From NCBI GenBank assembly GCA_963733105.1, contig CAVTCB010000005.1:62001-126000 (forward strand): DNA of 64,000 bases, read 5' to 3'. Positions 28,477-37,545 of this stretch are shown piece by piece; within the stretch, counting starts at the first letter, position 1, and every line of letters begins with the position of its first letter. The DNA comes from JAFAYN01 sp963733105. Lineage in GTDB: Bacteria; Gemmatimonadota; Gemmatimonadetes; Longimicrobiales; Longimicrobiaceae. The translations under genes and the position numbers were made by a program. The notes below the pieces were generated by a model, which was not told the DNA's origin, ran no database searches, and was given only the letters and a program-made list of their open reading frames with translations.

Positions 28477-29680
28477 GTGACGGAAGCCGATCTCAGCTCC
28501 CTCGTTCTCGTCCTCGCCGCGTCCAGCCTCGGGGCGCTCCTGTCGAGGCTGCACCACCGGCTGGTGCTGCCGACGGTGGTGGTCGAGATCGTTCTCGGGA
28601 TCGTGATCGGCCCCGAGGTGCTCGACATCGCCGAGGTCGACGACTTCATCGCAGCCCTCGCCAACTTCGGCCTCGGCCTCCTCTTCTTCTTCGCCGGGCT
28701 GGAAGTCGTCGAGCGGCGCGTAGCCCCGACGGTCTCTGGCGCGCGGCACGGTGGGATGGGCGCTCTCTCTCGCGATCGGGCTCCTGGTCGGCATCACGCT
28801 GCAGCAAGCGGGCCTCGACGCCGAGTGGTGGCTGCTCGGCGTCGCCCTCTGCACGACGACGCTCGGGGCGCTGGTGTCGATCCTCAGCGACACGGGCCTG
28901 CTCCCGACGCCGATCGGCTCGGCGGTGCTCGGCTCGGGCGTCGCGGGCGAGTTCTGGCCGATCGTCTTCATCTCGGTCTTCCTCACCGGAGCCTACGGCG
29001 CCCTCGACGAGACGCTGCTGTTGCTCGGCTTCGGAGCGGTCGTCGTGCTCGCCGCGGCCGCGGCGCTCCGAGCGCGCCCGCCGCGTCTCGTCCGCATCCT
29101 GCGGGACACCATCCACACGACCGGCCAGACCGCCGTGCGGCTCTCGCTCCTCCTGCTCGCGGCGCTCGTGCTGCTCGCGGAGGAAGTCGGCTTCGACTTC
29201 GTGCTCGGCGCGTTCGCCGCAGGCCTGCTCGTCGGGCTGACGCTCGACTCCCCGGAGGGGAAGCCCGTGCGGATGCGGCTGGAGGGGATCGGGTTCGGCT
29301 TCCTGATCCCGATCTACTTCGTCGTCACCGGGATGAACTTCGATCTCGACAGCCTGCTCAGCCCGACCGGCCTCGCGCTCGCAGCGCTGTTCCTCGCGCT
29401 CCTGGTCGTCGTTCGCGGCGTGCCGGCCCTCCTCTGGCTACGCGAGCTCGGGACGCGCCCGACGCTCAGCCTCGCGCTCTTCAGCGCCACGGGCCTGCCT
29501 CTGATCGTCGCGATCGTCGGGATCGGCACGGATCGTGGCGCGATCGGCGGCGACGTCGGCGCGTCGTTGATCGGCGCCGGGATGATCTCGGTGCTGCTCT
29601 TTCCGCTCGTCGCGACCGCGATCGTCGGCTCGAGCAGCTCCGCAGTGGGGTCGGCCGAGTACGAGAGGCGCGCTACGTGA
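28477..29680 (+). CDS. CPA2/Kef-type cation:proton antiporter (frameshifted)
   Basis: About 400 residues with 11-13 membrane helices (LVLVLAASSLGALLSRLHH, VEIVLGIVIGPEVL, FGLGLLFFFAGLEV, FDFVLGAFAAGLLVGL, FLIPIYFVVTGMNFDL). GLLFFFAGLE and FFVVTGMNFD-like segments are typical of KefB/GerN exchangers moving K+ or Na+ against H+. No regulatory C-terminal RCK domain is present. A +1 insertion near 28737 splits it. GTG start 9 bp after the epimerase. Probably the last gene of the sugar run; it overlaps the convergent gene by 8 nt. Confidence 0.83.
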
Positions 29681-30352
29681 ACACGTTCACCGCCCGAGCG
29701 ACGACGAGGCCGAGAATGGCGAGCGAGATCGTCGCCTGCACCGCCATCGCGATCTTGACCCAGGGGACGAGCGGCATCGCATCGGTGGGGCTGAACGCCG
29801 TCGAGTTGGTGAAGCTCAGGTAGAGGTAGTCCACGAATTCGGGACGCCAGTCCGGCGGCGCGAGCTGCGGGTTCATGTGCTGAGGGAAGGCGAGGTCGAC
29901 GTACTGCGGCAGGTGGTGGGCGCGCGCCGCCGCGCCGCCGCCGTCGAGCTCCCAGTAGAGCAGTGCGAACGCAATGTTGTTCGACATCCACACGACCGCC
30001 CCCGCTGCGAGCAGGTCTTCGGCCGAGTTCGTCGGAGGTGTGCCGTGGATGAGGTCGTCGATCAACAAGACGTCGACGACAGCGCGCCCACCACGAGCAC
30101 GGACACGAGCCCGATCGACAACAGCCGGAGCTCCCGTGTGCGGCGCGTGATCTCTCCGGGATCGCCGGCGACCAACGCAATCAGCAGCACGCCTTCGATC
30201 CCCGGGAGCACCCACCCCGGGCCAAGCGTCAGCTCGTCGTGCAGGAGAAGCGTCAGCAGCATCGCGGCGAGGACGGCGCCCAACATCGGCCACCGTTGCT
30301 CGCCCACGACCGACGGCGCGGCGCCTTCGGTGTTCGGCGCGTCTCCTTCCAT
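29673..30352 (-). CDS. Membrane protein, channel-like C-terminus (frameshifted)
   Basis: About 226 residues after correction with four membrane helices. N-part: MLGAVLAAMLLTLLLHDE and PGIEGVLLIALVAGDPGE. C-part, after a shift near 30075 (-1 or +2): AAGAVVWMSNNIAFALLYWEL, a pore-like loop YLYLSFTNSTAFSPTDAMPL and ISLAILGLVVARAVNVF. The last part resembles two-helix ion-channel pores without a TxGYG filter; DUF1345-like is the nearest description I can offer. Start at the ATG with complement 30350-30352. It lies beside the Kef antiporter and universal stress gene; ion transport is a guess. Confidence 0.6.
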
Positions 30353-30368
30353 TTCTGAACGCCGGTCG

Positions 30369-30818
30369 CTACTCGACGACGATGACGTCACAGCCGGCCG
30401 AGCGCTTGACCTCGGCTGCAACGTCCGTTCCGAGCAGTCGGGACAGGAGGTTGTGGTGGTGGGATCCGAGCACGACCATGGCGGCGCCGCGATCGCGGGC
30501 CGCGCCGACGATCGCGTGCGCCGGTTCCCCTGCGGCCCAGAAGTAGTCGCCGTCCAGACCGGCTGCCTCGATCCGCTCCCGTGCTGCAGCGAAGACCGGC
30601 CCGATCTCGGGTGGCTCCACCAGCGGGATCATGCGGGCCGGAGTGTCGTCGAGCGCACCGAAGCTCTGCGGTCCCTCCGGGTTGAAGGTCGTCTCCGACA
30701 CGGCGACGACGACCAGGCGGCTGTCCGAGCGCTGTGCCTCGTCGATCGCGCGGTCGAGCGCCCTGGCCGCAGGCTCCTCGCCGTCGTACCCGACGACGAT
30801 CGTCCTCACGTTCGACAT
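30369..30818 (-). CDS. Universal stress protein (UspA family)
   Basis: A 149-residue single Usp domain. N-terminal strand TIVVGYDGEEPAARALDRA, C-terminal ATP-binding loop GSHHHNLLSRLLGTD followed by SAGCDVIVVE. This fits the ATP-binding UspA/FG subgroup, induced by starvation or low oxygen in other actinobacteria. ATG start with a GGAGGAGG ribosome-binding site in a roughly 30-nt leader, downstream of palindrome copy D (30881-30899). Its role in the proposed regulon parallels Usp genes of the mycobacterial DosR regulon, which is analogy only. Confidence 0.9.
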   Translation of the reverse strand: MSNVRTIVVGYDGEEPAARALDRAIDEAQRSDSRLVVVAVSETTFNPEGPQSFGALDDTPARMIPLVEPPEIGPVFAAARERIEAAGLDGDYFWAAGEPAHAIVGAARDRGAAMVVLGSHHHNLLSRLLGTDVAAEVKRSAGCDVIVVE

Positions 30819-30853
30819 CGCGTCGGCACCACCTCCTCCGGTCTCTTCTGGTG

Positions 30854-30899
30854 ACCCTATCGCCGCCGGCGCAACGTCGAATCATCCCCTTCGGACGAT
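30854..30899 (-). promoter_or_regulatory. Operator-promoter copy D, before the universal stress gene
   Basis: On the minus strand, ATCGTCC-GAAGG-GGATGAT (30899-30881), 21 nt, then TAGGGT as -10 (30859-30854). Predicted transcription start near 30847 leaves a 30-nt leader with a strong ribosome-binding site before the ATG at 30818. Confidence 0.6.
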
Positions 30900-30917
30900 G
30901 CTCGCGCCCTGAGCGAC

Positions 30918-31250
30918 CTATCCGGGAGCGCGCTCGTAACTGACTCGACGGCGCAGATTGCCGTCGTCGGCTGGGTCGAACCAGATCGAGATCAACACCG
31001 CGCCGCGCGTCGCCGGGGACTCCACCAGCTCCGCATATTCGAGCGCAGCCGCGCTGGCCCGATCCGCCATCGCCGCGAGAGCGTCGGTGTTCGCCGACCG
31101 TTCGGCAGCACCGCGGGCCTTCTCCCAACAGCGAACCTCGGCGTGGAGCTCCTCGCCGTCTTCGCGTCGGATGCGGTACTCGACCGTCCAGCCGTCCTGG
31201 GTAGGCACCGTCAGGTCGTGTGTCTCGACCACTTCGGCCACAGCCACCAC
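30918..31250 (-). CDS. Small hypothetical protein, divergent from cydA
   Basis: About 110 residues from a GTG at 31250. Mixed alpha/beta composition (VEYRIRREDGEELHAEVRCWEK, then a helical Ala-rich stretch, then GAVLISIWFDPADDG). No signal peptide or membrane segment; no domain recognised. It is divergent from cydA with promoter copy E between them, 27 bp from this start, so it may share that control. A codon-use test would strengthen the call. Confidence 0.55.
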   Translation of the reverse strand: MVAVAEVVETHDLTVPTQDGWTVEYRIRREDGEELHAEVRCWEKARGAAERSANTDALAAMADRASAAALEYAELVESPATRGAVLISIWFDPADDGNLRRRVSYERAPG

Positions 31251-31276
31251 CGTACCGTCGCCCTGGCGGCGTCCGA

Positions 31277-31322
31277 ATCATCCCCTTCGGATGATGCTCG
31301 CCGGCTCGGCCAGTCCTAGCGT
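31277..31322 (+). promoter_or_regulatory. Operator-promoter copy E, before cydA
   Basis: Perfect 7-bp arms ATCATCC-CCTTC-GGATGAT at 31277-31295, 21 nt, then -10 TAGCGT at 31317-31322. Transcription would start about 31329-31330, at the cydA GTG, so a leaderless mRNA is predicted. This is the best-preserved copy of the element. Confidence 0.7.
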
Positions 31323-31329
31323 TCCTTGC

Positions 31330-32739
31330 GTGAGCCCGGTCGCCTCCACCGCGGTCGAGCTGGCCCGCTGGCAGTTCGCGCTGACGACGCTCTTCCACTT
31401 CATCTTCGTCCCGCTGACGCTCGGGCTCGCGCCGCTCCTGGCCGTGATGCAGACGCTCTGGCACCGCAGCGGCGACGAGAAGTGGCTGCGCCTGACGCGC
31501 TTCTTCGGGACGCTCTTCCTGATCAACTTCGCGATCGGCGTCGCGACCGGCCTCGTCATGGAGTTCCAGTTCGGCATGAACTGGTCGGCCTTCTCGACCT
31601 ACGTCGGCGACGTCTTCGGAACACCGCTCGCGATCGAGGGCATCGGGGCGTTCATGCTCGAGGCCACATTCATCGGCCTCTGGATCTTCGGCTGGAACCG
31701 GCTCTCGCCGAAGGTGCACCTCGCGACGATCTACCTCGTCTGGCTCGGCACCTGGCTGTCGGCGTACTTCATCCTCACGGCGAACTCCTGGATGCAGCAC
31801 CCAGTCGGCTACGAGCTCAACTCGCAGACCGGCCGGGCGGAGGCGACGGACATCTTCGAGATCCTCTTCCAGGGGTTCGTGCTCTTCGCCTGGGCGCATG
31901 CCATCCTGGCCGGGCTCGTCACGGCGAGCTTCTTCGTGCTCGGCGTTGCCTGCTGGCACCTCCTGCGCGGCCGGAACGTCGAGGTCTTCCGCGGCGCGGC
32001 GAAGCTGGCGATCGTCGTCGCGCTGCCCGTCACGTTCGTCCAGCTCGGGGTCGGGAGCGAGTTCGGCGTTCTCGCCACCGACGTGCAGCCGATGAAGATC
32101 TCGGCCACGGAGGCGCTCTGGGACACGGAGGAGCCGGCCGCCTTCTCGCTCTTCCAGATCGGCGGCTTCACCGTCGACGACCAGACGCCGTCGTTCGACA
32201 TCGAGATCCCGGGCCTGCTCTCGTTCCTCTCGACGAACTCGTTCAAGGGCGAGGTCGTGGGGATCAACGAGCTCCAGAGCCAGGCCGAGCAACAGTTCGG
32301 CCCGGGCAACTACATCCCGGACGTGCGCCTCGTCTACTGGAGCATGCGCGTGATGGCGTACCTCGGGACGCTGTTGCTCCTCCTCGCGGCCTGGGGCGCC
32401 TGGCTCCTCTGGCGCAGGAAGCTGGAAAGCGCCAAGTGGTTCCAGCGGGCCGCGCTCGCGGGCATCGCGCTCCCCTTCCTCGCCAACTTCGCCGGCTGGA
32501 TCCTCACCGAGGCAGGGCGCCAGCCCTGGGTCGTCTACGGGCTCCTGAGGACCGAGGACGCGGTCTCGGGCTCGGTGAGCGCCTGGACGGTCGGCCTCAG
32601 CCTGGGCGTCTTCGTGTCCCTGTACGCGGTGCTCGGACTGGTCGACTTCTACCTCATGCGCCGCTACGCCCGCCTCGATCCTCCCGAGATCGAACGCGAC
32701 GAGGAGGGGGCGCCGCAGCAGCCGGCGCCCGCGTACTGA
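31330..32739 (+). CDS. cydA: Cytochrome bd quinol oxidase subunit I
   Basis: A 469-residue membrane subunit that oxidises quinol and reduces oxygen to water with high affinity. N-terminal LARWQFALTTLFHF places the haem-ligand His at residue 23. The quinol-loop signature GRQPWVVYGLLRTEDAVS is intact near residue 395. At least nine membrane helices are visible. GTG start at 31330 fits the leaderless promoter copy E. cydB follows 1 bp later. Intact, unlike its downstream neighbours. Confidence 0.96.
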   Translation: MSPVASTAVELARWQFALTTLFHFIFVPLTLGLAPLLAVMQTLWHRSGDEKWLRLTRFFGTLFLINFAIGVATGLVMEFQFGMNWSAFSTYVGDVFGTPLAIEGIGAFMLEATFIGLWIFGWNRLSPKVHLATIYLVWLGTWLSAYFILTANSWMQHPVGYELNSQTGRAEATDIFEILFQGFVLFAWAHAILAGLVTASFFVLGVACWHLLRGRNVEVFRGAAKLAIVVALPVTFVQLGVGSEFGVLATDVQPMKISATEALWDTEEPAAFSLFQIGGFTVDDQTPSFDIEIPGLLSFLSTNSFKGEVVGINELQSQAEQQFGPGNYIPDVRLVYWSMRVMAYLGTLLLLLAAWGAWLLWRRKLESAKWFQRAALAGIALPFLANFAGWILTEAGRQPWVVYGLLRTEDAVSGSVSAWTVGLSLGVFVSLYAVLGLVDFYLMRRYARLDPPEIERDEEGAPQQPAPAY

Positions 32740-32740
32740 G

Positions 32741-33790
32741 ATGACGCTCGAGATCCTCTGGTTCTGCCTGCTCGCGTTCTTCTGGACGGCCTACTTCGTG
32801 CTCGAGGGCTTCGACTTCGGCGTCGGCATGCTCCTGCCCGTGCTCGGGCGGAAGCGAGGCCGACCGGAGCACGATGTTCGAGTCGATCGGCCCGCTCTGG
32901 GACGGAAACGAGGTCTGGCTCGTGATCGCCGGGGGCGCGACCTTCGCGGCCTTCCCGGTGTGGTACGCGACGATGTTCTCCGGCTTCTACCTCGCCCTGC
33001 TGCTCATCCTCGGCCTCCTGATCGTCCGCGTGCTCTCGTTCGAGTGGCGCGAAAAGGCACACGGTCGTGCGTGGAAGGGGTTCTGGGCGTGGATGAACAC
33101 GATCGGGTCGATCGGCGCTCCTTTCGTGTGGGGCGTCGCGCTCGCCAGCCTTCTGCACGGCATCCCGATCGCGTCCGACCAGACCTTCGCGGGCGACTTC
33201 GGCGATCTCTTCAGCGCCTACAGCGATCGTCGCGGGGATCGCCGTTTGCCTGCTCTTCGCGCTCCACGGCGCGGTCTTCCTCACGCTGCGGACGCTCGGC
33301 GACCTCCGCGAGCGCTCTCGCCGCATGGCGTCGCGGCTCGCTCCGGTGGCCGCGATCGTCGGCGCCGGCTTCCTCGTCTGGACGCTCGTCGTCGCCGGCG
33401 ACGTGAACGACAAGGGCGTGTTCCCGGGCGTCCTGCCCGTCGCGGTGGCGGCGGTCGCGGCCGTCGCGGCGGTCTTCCTCGTCCGCGCGGGCAACGAGCG
33501 CTGGGCGTTCGTGGCCACGGCGACGACGATCGGCGCGGCCGTCGTCACCCTCTTCGTCAGCCTCTATCCGCGCGTGATGGTGTCGGACCCCGAGTTCGGG
33601 AACAGCCTCACGATCGACAACGCCTCCTCGGCGCACTACTCGCTCACCGTGATGACGGTCGTCGCGGCCGTTCTCCTCCCGGTCGTGCTGCTCTACACCG
33701 GCGTGGACGTATCACGTCTTCCGCGCGCGGCTCGGCGGTGAGGACGCCGGCAGTCCGATCGACCTGGTCGCGCCGAAGACCGAGGGCTAG
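32741..33790 (+). CDS. cydB: Cytochrome bd quinol oxidase subunit II (frameshifted)
   Basis: About 348 residues after correction. LEILWFCLLAFFWTAYFVLEGFDFGVGMLLP is the typical start (motif EGFDFGVG), followed by GPLWDGNEVWLVIAGGATFAAFP and a C-terminus ending YHVFRARL...VAPKTEG. Three +1 insertions at about 32865, 33221 and 33702 divide it into four frames. Removing them gives a smooth, full-length subunit II. ATG 1 bp after cydA; the stop at 33788-33790 lies 8 bp before cydD. Works with CydA as the heterodimeric oxidase. Confidence 0.9.
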
Positions 33791-33798
33791 GACGGCCC

Positions 33799-35471
33799 GT
33801 GGGCGCGTTCGACCCGCGGCTGCTGCGCCGAGCGCGTGCGGTACGCGTCCTGCTCGCCGCCGACGCCGCGCTGGGCGTGCTCGCGGCGCTGCTCGTCCTC
33901 GCCCAGGCCGTGCTGCTCGCCCACGTCGTCGCCCGCGCGTTCGGAGGCGCCTCGCTCGCGGCTGTGGCCACGCCGCTCGCTCTGCTCGTGGCGGTGGTCG
34001 TCGCCCGCGCCGGAGCCGCCTGGGGGTTCGAGGTCGCCGGCAGCCGCGCGGCGACGAACGTCCTCTCGCAGCTACGGCTCGACGTCGTCGAGCGGAGGCT
34101 CCGCGACCGGCCGGCCGCCCTCGACGGCGCCAGGAGCGCCGACCTCGCGACGACCGCCGTGGCGCGGCGTCGACGCGCTCGAGACGGCTTTCGCCCGCTA
34201 CCTGCCGCAGCTCGTGCTCGCCCTCGTCGTCCCCGTCGCCGTGCTGGCGCTCGTCGCCTCGATCGACCCCGTCTCGGCCGGCGTCATGCTGCTCACGCTC
34301 CCGCTCGTGCCGGTCTTCATGTGGCTCGTCGGCCGCCACACCGAGCGGCGAACGCGAGAGCGCCGACAGGCGCTCGCACACCTCGCCAACCACTTCCTCG
34401 ACGTCGTCCGAGGGCTGCCGACGCTTCGCGCCTTCAACCGCGGCGGGGCGCAGTCCGAGCGGATCGCGCAGGTCGGCGACGACTACCGGCGGGCGACGAT
34501 GGGGACGCTCCGGATCGCGTTTCTCTCCGGGACCGTGCTCGAGCTCGCCGCGACGCTCGGGATCGCGCTCGTCGCGGTGACGGTCGGCGTCCGCCTGGTC
34601 GAAGGAGGGCTCGGCTTCGAGGCCGGCCTGACCGTGCTCGTGCTCGCGCCCGAGCTCTACCTGCCGCTGCGGAACCTCGCCGCCCAGTACCACGCGAGCG
34701 CCGACGGCCTCGCCGTCTCCGAGCGGCTCCTGGATCTGCTCGAGGAGCCCCCGGCGGCGGGCACCGGACGCGCGGTGCCGCCGAGCCCGCGCGACGTGCC
34801 CGTCCGGCTCGAGGACGTCTCGTTCGCCTATCCCGGACGGGAGGGCGTCGTGCTCGACTCGGTCGATCTCGAGCTCGCTCCCGGGGAGATGGTCGCGCTC
34901 GTCGGCGCGAGCGGGAGCGGCAAGAGCACGATTGCCTCCCTCCTCCTCCGCCTCGCCGAGCCCACCGGCGGCCGCCTGGCGGCGGGAACGGTGGACCTGG
35001 CCGACTGCGACGCGGCGGCCTGGCGGGCCGCAGCTCGCCTGGGTGCCACAGCGGCCGACGCTCTTCCGCGGCACGGTCGCGGAGAACATCCGGCTCGGCG
35101 ACGCGGCCGCCGAAGTCGGGCGTGTGCGCGCTGCCGCCGCTCTGGCGGGCGCCGATGAGTTCGTCCGCGAGCTTCCCGACGGCTACGACACGGTCGTCGG
35201 CGACGGCGGACGACCGCTCTCGGCCGGGCAGCTCCAGCGGCTCGCGCTCGCGCGCGCGTTCCTGCGCGACGCGCCTCTGGTGATCCTCGACGAGCCGACT
35301 GCGAACCTCGATCCGGCGAGCGCCGAGATCGTCGGCGAGGCGATCGAGCGGCTGCGCGAGGGACGCACCGTCCTCCTGATCGCGCACCGGCCGGAGCTGG
35401 CTCGGCGCGCCGATCGCATCGTCACGCTCGCGGCAGGGCGGATCGTCGAGCCCGCGCTGGAGGCAGCGTGA
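33799..35471 (+). CDS. cydD: CydD, thiol-exporter ABC ATPase/permease subunit (frameshifted)
   Basis: About 557 residues after correction. An N-terminal six-helix membrane domain is followed by an ABC ATPase with Walker A VGASGSGKST, signature LSAGQLQR and Walker B LVILDEPTANLD. With CydC it exports glutathione/cysteine-type thiols and is required for assembly of cytochrome bd in other bacteria. +1 insertions at about 34159 and 35025 interrupt it. GTG start 8 bp after cydB; its stop overlaps cydC (TGATG). Confidence 0.9.
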
Positions 35472-37123
35472 TGCGCACGCTCGGACGCCTGGTCGCGCTC
35501 GGCCGGGTGCCCGCGTGGCGCGCCGCGCTCTCGGTGCTGCTCGGCGCGCTCGCCGTCTGCTTCGGCGTCGCCCTGATGGCGACCGCCGGCTATCTGATCT
35601 CACGCGCCGCCGAGCAGCCCCCGATCCTCTCCCTCACGGTGACGATCGTCGCCGTTCGCTTCTTCGGCCTCGCCCGGCCACTCGCCCGCTACCTCGACCG
35701 CCTCGCGTCGCACGACCTCGCCCTGCGCGCGCTCGGCCGAATTCGAGCGCGCTTCTACGAGCGGATCGAGCCGCTCGCGCCGGCGCAGCTGGAGAGCTAC
35801 CGCCGCGGCGACCTGCTCGCGCGAATGGTCGGCGACGTCGACGCGCTCCAGGGTCTGTACGTGCGCGGCCTGGGGCCGCCGCTCGTCGCGCTCGTGGTCG
35901 GCGGCGCTTGCGTCGGGGTCACGGCCGTGTTTCTGCCGGCGGCCGCTGCGATCCTCGCCGCCGGCCTCCTCGTCGCGGGGGTTGCCGTCCCGGCGCTGGC
36001 CGGGGCGCTCGCCCGCGCGGCAGCACGCCGTCAGGCCGACGCGCGGGGCGAGCTGACCGCCGAGCTCGTCGAGCTCCTGCGCGGCGCACCCGAGCTCGTC
36101 GTCTACGGCCGGGAAGAGGCGACCCTGGCGCGCATTCGCTCGCTGAACGGCGAGCTCACGCGCCTCGGCCGCCGCGACGCGCTCGTCGCCGGCCTCGGCG
36201 ACGCACTCTCGATCCTCGTCGCGGGCTTGACCGTCGCGGGCGTCCTCGCGGTCGCGGTCTCGGCGACCGATGCCGGCACACTCGACCGCGTCCTCATCGC
36301 GATGCTCGCCCTGCTTGCGCTGTCGTCCTTCGACGCAACCTTCCCGCTCCCGGGCGCGGCGCGGGAGCTCTCCGCCACGACGGCCGCGGGTCGACGCGTC
36401 CTCGAGCTCACCGACCGCGAGCCGCGGGTGCGCGATCCGGACGCGCCGTTGCCGGCCCCCCCGCCGCGCGCCGTCGTCGCCCTGCGAGGAGTGACCGCGC
36501 GCTACGGGCTCGGCGAGCGGCCGGCGCTCGCCGGCTTCGACCTCCGCCTCGACCCGGGCCGGCGGATCGCACTCGTCGGGCCGAGCGGAGCCGGCAAGAC
36601 CACGGTCACGAACCTGCTCCTGCGCTTCCTCGATCCGGTGGACGGCCGGGTCACGATCGCCGGCCGAGACCTGCGCGAGTACCGGCAGGAGGACGTGCGC
36701 CGGCACTTCGCGCTCGCAGGCCAGGAGGCACACGTCTTCGACTCGACGCTCCGGGAGAACCTCCGGCTCGCACGGCCGACTGCGACCGACGCCGACCTCG
36801 AAGGCGTGCTCCGGCGCGCCCGGCTGGGCGAGTGGGTTGCGTCGCTGCCCGACGGTCTCGACACCCCCGTCGGCGAGGACGGGACGCGGCTCTCGGGCGG
36901 CCAGCGTCAGCGGCTCACGCTGGCACGCGCTCTGCTGGCCGACGCGCCCGTGCTGGTGCTCGACGAGCCGACGGCCCACGTCGACCCGCCGACGGCTCGG
37001 GCGCTGATGGAGGACGTGCTGGCCGCAGCGGGCGATCGCACCGTCCTCCTGATCACGCACCGCTCTGAGGGCCTCGAGCAGATGGACGAGATCGTCACGC
37101 TCGACGCCGGAACGCGCGTGTGA
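35471..37123 (+). CDS. cydC: CydC, thiol-exporter ABC ATPase/permease subunit
   Basis: About 550 residues, intact. Membrane domain begins RAALSVLLGALAVCFGVALM; ATPase domain has VGPSGAGKTT, LSGGQRQR and VLVLDEPTAHVD. Forms a heterodimer with CydD. The ATG at 35471 is favoured because GGAGG lies 7 nt upstream; a GTG at 35468 is in the same frame. It ends the cydABDC run, an order common in actinobacteria. Confidence 0.94.
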   Translation: MRTLGRLVALGRVPAWRAALSVLLGALAVCFGVALMATAGYLISRAAEQPPILSLTVTIVAVRFFGLARPLARYLDRLASHDLALRALGRIRARFYERIEPLAPAQLESYRRGDLLARMVGDVDALQGLYVRGLGPPLVALVVGGACVGVTAVFLPAAAAILAAGLLVAGVAVPALAGALARAAARRQADARGELTAELVELLRGAPELVVYGREEATLARIRSLNGELTRLGRRDALVAGLGDALSILVAGLTVAGVLAVAVSATDAGTLDRVLIAMLALLALSSFDATFPLPGAARELSATTAAGRRVLELTDREPRVRDPDAPLPAPPPRAVVALRGVTARYGLGERPALAGFDLRLDPGRRIALVGPSGAGKTTVTNLLLRFLDPVDGRVTIAGRDLREYRQEDVRRHFALAGQEAHVFDSTLRENLRLARPTATDADLEGVLRRARLGEWVASLPDGLDTPVGEDGTRLSGGQRQRLTLARALLADAPVLVLDEPTAHVDPPTARALMEDVLAAAGDRTVLLITHRSEGLEQMDEIVTLDAGTRV

Positions 37124-37545
37124 AGGCTCGGCACACGCAGCGGACGGCGACAGCCTCCGCGTGACTCACGCGCCTTCTGGCTGCAACCGGCCCGATTCCC
37201 CTGTTTGCTGCGCGTCCGGCCCGGGCCGCGGTGTCCTCGGCGTGGTAGCGGGCGAGCAGCGCTCCTCCTCGCTCGCTCGCGCGATTGCGCGGAAGCAGGA
37301 CGAGGACGAGCGCAGCGCCGCAGCAGCGACCGTGATGACTCCTGCGCCAGCGCTCGCGCCCAGTTGTCGCCCACTGCAGGACCGGCGACGACTTCGGAGC
37401 GACCAGGCGGAGAATCTGCAGCCGCATACTGCGGGTGCTGCTGCGCGGACGGCCTGCGTGCGCGGTCGAACGACTTCGTGAGCGCCGCCTGAGTGCTGTC
37501 GGTGACGTCGCTTGTTCGACTCGCCGATTTGCGCGGGTGACGGAA
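37124..37545. other. Non-coding gap between cydC and the ClC channel gene
   Basis: Four hundred and twenty-two bases between convergent genes. Frames on both strands are Arg/Ser-rich and look like antisense noise; no start with a good ribosome-binding site, no RNA gene and no clear terminator stem seen. It may hold a decayed gene. Confidence 0.5.

Noticed and set aside
14378..35025. Programmed +1 frameshifting as an explanation for the many +1 breaks
   Set aside because: Breaks occur at unrelated sequences and random domain positions, several per gene, and lack slippery or stop-codon contexts.
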